DNA from: CAVSUZ01 sp963791885
Lineage (GTDB): Bacteria > Pseudomonadota > Alphaproteobacteria > Acetobacterales > Acetobacteraceae
Length of the DNA stretch: 64,000 nt
Assembly (NCBI GenBank): GCA_963791885.1
Contig: CAWBUL010000006.1
Coordinates: 1 to 64,000 of the forward strand
Reading direction: 5' to 3'
The notes under the pieces: model-generated
Told to the model about the DNA's origin: nothing
Seen by the model: only the letters and a program-made list of their open reading frames with translations
Database searches by the model: none
Part shown: piece by piece, positions 62,855-64,000 of the stretch
How the letters are laid out: every line of letters begins with the position of its first letter
How positions within the stretch are numbered: the first letter of the stretch is position 1
Program-made: the position numbers and the translations under genes

Positions 62855-62867
62855 TGCACGCGGTGCA
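62855..62867. promoter_or_regulatory. Palindrome TGCACGCGGTGCA upstream of cassette 2
   Basis: The same 13-mer as at 55540-55552. Bases after it remain similar at both sites (GATGATGA and CGTCCGAGGCA motifs), so the whole leader is related. Confidence 0.55.
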
Positions 62868-62970
62868 TTCTGACAATGCGCGATGATGACTAATGGTGGT
62901 GCTGCGACTTGGCACACTGTGCGGAACGTCCGAGGCAATCAGGGCCCGGTCACTGAAAAACGAAAGCCCG

Positions 62971-63525
62971 ATGACCCAGAGCACCACAATAGGCGCACGC
63001 CTATACGCCACCGCCTGGTTCGCAGCCGCCGCAGTCAGCGTCGGAATTGGCGCCCTCGGCGCCGCCGCCACTGTCGATTTCTATAATTTTGAGGCCAGCG
63101 GCATCTTGCCGGAAACCCGCAGAGTATGGGCTGAGACGGCGGTGCCTCAGGCTAGGATACTGGCGCCTCCAGATGATTTTGTGTTCCCCACAGACAACAG
63201 GACTGAAGAGGCCAAGGTCGCGGCAGAAGTCCGCAGAATATGGGCCGAGATTGTAGTGCCTCAGGTTGAGACGGTGGTGCCTCCGGATGATTTTGTGTTC
63301 CCCACAGACAACAGGACTGAAGAGGCCAAGACGGCGGTGCCTCAGGCTAGGACACTGGCGCCTCCAGATGATTTTGTGTTCGAAAAGCCGGATATGACGG
63401 TGCCCAACGCGGTAGCGGCGGGCGCTGCCGCAGCGACCGCCATCGTCGCCTCCGTGCCGATCTTGTTGCTGTCACTGCTTCGCTGGATTGCAACCGGCGA
63501 GTGGCGCTTTGGTTTTCGCTTGTGA
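62971..63525 (+). CDS. Two-span membrane protein of cassette 2 with tandem repeats
   Basis: 184 residues from MTQSTTIGARLYATAWFAAA. Helix 1 at about 10-32 (AAAVSVGIGALGAAATVDF) and helix 2 near 146-170 (AAATAIVASVPILLLSLL). Between them three repeats built on VPQAR.LAPPDDFVF, separated by PTDNRTEEAK. The repeats are nearly identical at DNA level, so they expanded recently. The stop overlaps the start of the HTH gene (GTGA). Not recognised. Confidence 0.6.
   Translation: MTQSTTIGARLYATAWFAAAAVSVGIGALGAAATVDFYNFEASGILPETRRVWAETAVPQARILAPPDDFVFPTDNRTEEAKVAAEVRRIWAEIVVPQVETVVPPDDFVFPTDNRTEEAKTAVPQARTLAPPDDFVFEKPDMTVPNAVAAGAAAATAIVASVPILLLSLLRWIATGEWRFGFRL
63141..63381 (+). repeat. Coding tandem repeat, three units
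   Basis: Units start at GTGCCTCAG at 63141, about 63256 and 63337. Shared block GATGATTTTGTGTTCCCCAC then AGACAACAGGACTGAAGAGG in the first two; the third diverges after GTGTTC. Confidence 0.85.
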
Positions 63526-63749
63526 CCCCGACCCGTTACCGCGAATGCCTGGCAACTCTCGGACTGTCACAGCGTGGACTGGCTCCGTTGCTGTGCTGCT
63601 CCAATCGTCTGACACGGGAATGGGCGGCCGGGACCGAGACGGTACCGCCGCTGGTCGCAGATTGGCTTGAGGCGTGGGTTTCGATCAGGCGAGCGCACCC
63701 AGATCCCAAACCTCCGAAGGATTGGCGCCGACGCAGGAAGGCCGCTTGA
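63522..63749 (+). CDS. Mini-HTH DNA-binding protein of cassette 2
   Basis: 75 residues from a GTG at 63522 overlapping the upstream stop. VTPTRYRECLATLGLSQRGL, APLLCCSNRLTREWAAGTET, VPPLVADWLEAWVSIRRAHP, ending PKDWRRRRKAA. Same plan as the 68-residue protein at 56368, including LLCCS, ADWL and HPxP..DWR. Confidence 0.68.
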   Translation: MTPTRYRECLATLGLSQRGLAPLLCCSNRLTREWAAGTETVPPLVADWLEAWVSIRRAHPDPKPPKDWRRRRKAA

Positions 63750-64000
63750 TGCGGATCATTGGTGTTGGCAAAGCTCCGCCTTTCGCCTCCCGAAAACTTC
63801 GTCAAAAATGCAATGAGTTTGGTTCGATCTGTCACCCATCGGGCGGGTGTTCCACTCGCCAGGGCAGTTCGGACCCGATTTGGGCGGTCAACCACGGCGC
63901 CGGCACCGAAGACATCCCCGGAACTCTCTGATCATCTTTTACGATTGCGGGGAGGACTTCGTTTTTCGCTGCCAGCAGGGGCTTCCGGCCATCGGTGAAC
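63750..64000. other. Right end of window, unassigned
   Basis: No complete gene. A plus-strand frame from about 63930 (LIIFYDCGEDFVFRCQQGLP) may be the start of a gene continuing beyond the window. Confidence 0.25.

Noticed and set aside
62883..63086. Short leader frames beginning ATGATGA after both 13-mer palindromes
   Set aside because: Both run into the downstream gene in another frame with little conservation after the first few codons, so shared leader DNA explains them better than a peptide.
1..64000. CRISPR arrays, tRNA or rRNA genes
   Set aside because: No regularly spaced repeats beyond the coding repeat at 63.1 kb and no tRNA- or rRNA-like sequence were recognised while reading; a tool scan would be needed for certainty.

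Overview
This 64 kb window is high-GC alphaproteobacterial DNA, most like the Acetobacteraceae/Rhodospirillales: alphaproteobacterial siroheme and sulfite reductase genes, an NrsF-type sigmaF module, and many IS families common in that group. It reads as an accessory replicon or a plasmid-derived island. The right third carries plasmid backbone genes (ParA-like partition ATPase, ribbon-helix-helix proteins, tyrosine recombinase). The rest is a mosaic of insertion sequences, a few intact catabolic or stress operons, and many frameshifted or truncated genes.

Layout. 1-2.3 kb: IS3 and IS5 remnants. 2.3-12.3 kb: a decayed catabolic cluster (LVIVD-repeat protein, CobW GTPase, LysR regulator, ABC importer of the sulfonate/nitrate type, triple RidA-like protein, flavin monooxygenase). 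Its LysR gene is split at codon 3 by a complete IS3 element. 12.4-17.4 kb: a coherent minus-strand siroheme and sulfite reductase operon (CysG N-terminal type, SUMT, CysJ, CysI) with a diverged duplication of the cysI 3' end. 17.5-29.5 kb: IS256, IS3, a truncated ISNCY-type element, IS6, IS630 and IS701, separated by gene fragments. One 897-codon frame here joins transposase, radical SAM and patatin fragments. 29.5-34.6 kb: a truncated gene, a kinase-like protein, two IS6 copies, palindromes, and small genes beside two divergent sigmaF-type promoters. 34.8-36.2 kb: sigF-nrsF with its own sigmaF-type promoter. 36.4-39.1 kb: glycosyltransferase/radical SAM locus and cytochrome b561. 39.1-45.7 kb: IS5, RecD2-like helicase, and a dehalogenase-like region. 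46-53.3 kb: IS6 remnants, cupredoxin/metallophosphoesterase, a divergent ECF sigma/anti-sigma pair, and a second IS630 copy. 53.3-64 kb: partition locus, two copies of a two-gene cassette (exported or membrane protein plus mini-HTH protein), an ISNCY-type transposon, methanethiol oxidase and integrase.

How it works together. Sulfur is one theme: sulfite reductase with its siroheme supply, methanethiol oxidase, and a sulfonate-type ABC importer with a flavin monooxygenase, now decayed. Two sigma/anti-sigma modules suggest envelope, metal or oxidative stress sensing. The best candidates for something undescribed are (i) a local sigmaF regulon marked by three exact GTAACC-N16-CGAA promoters, two of them divergent around unannotated small genes, and (ii) the duplicated exported-protein/mini-HTH cassette, whose upstream TGCAC-N3-GTGCA palindrome resembles repeats in front of parA. 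All calls are from reading the sequence; no database search was run.
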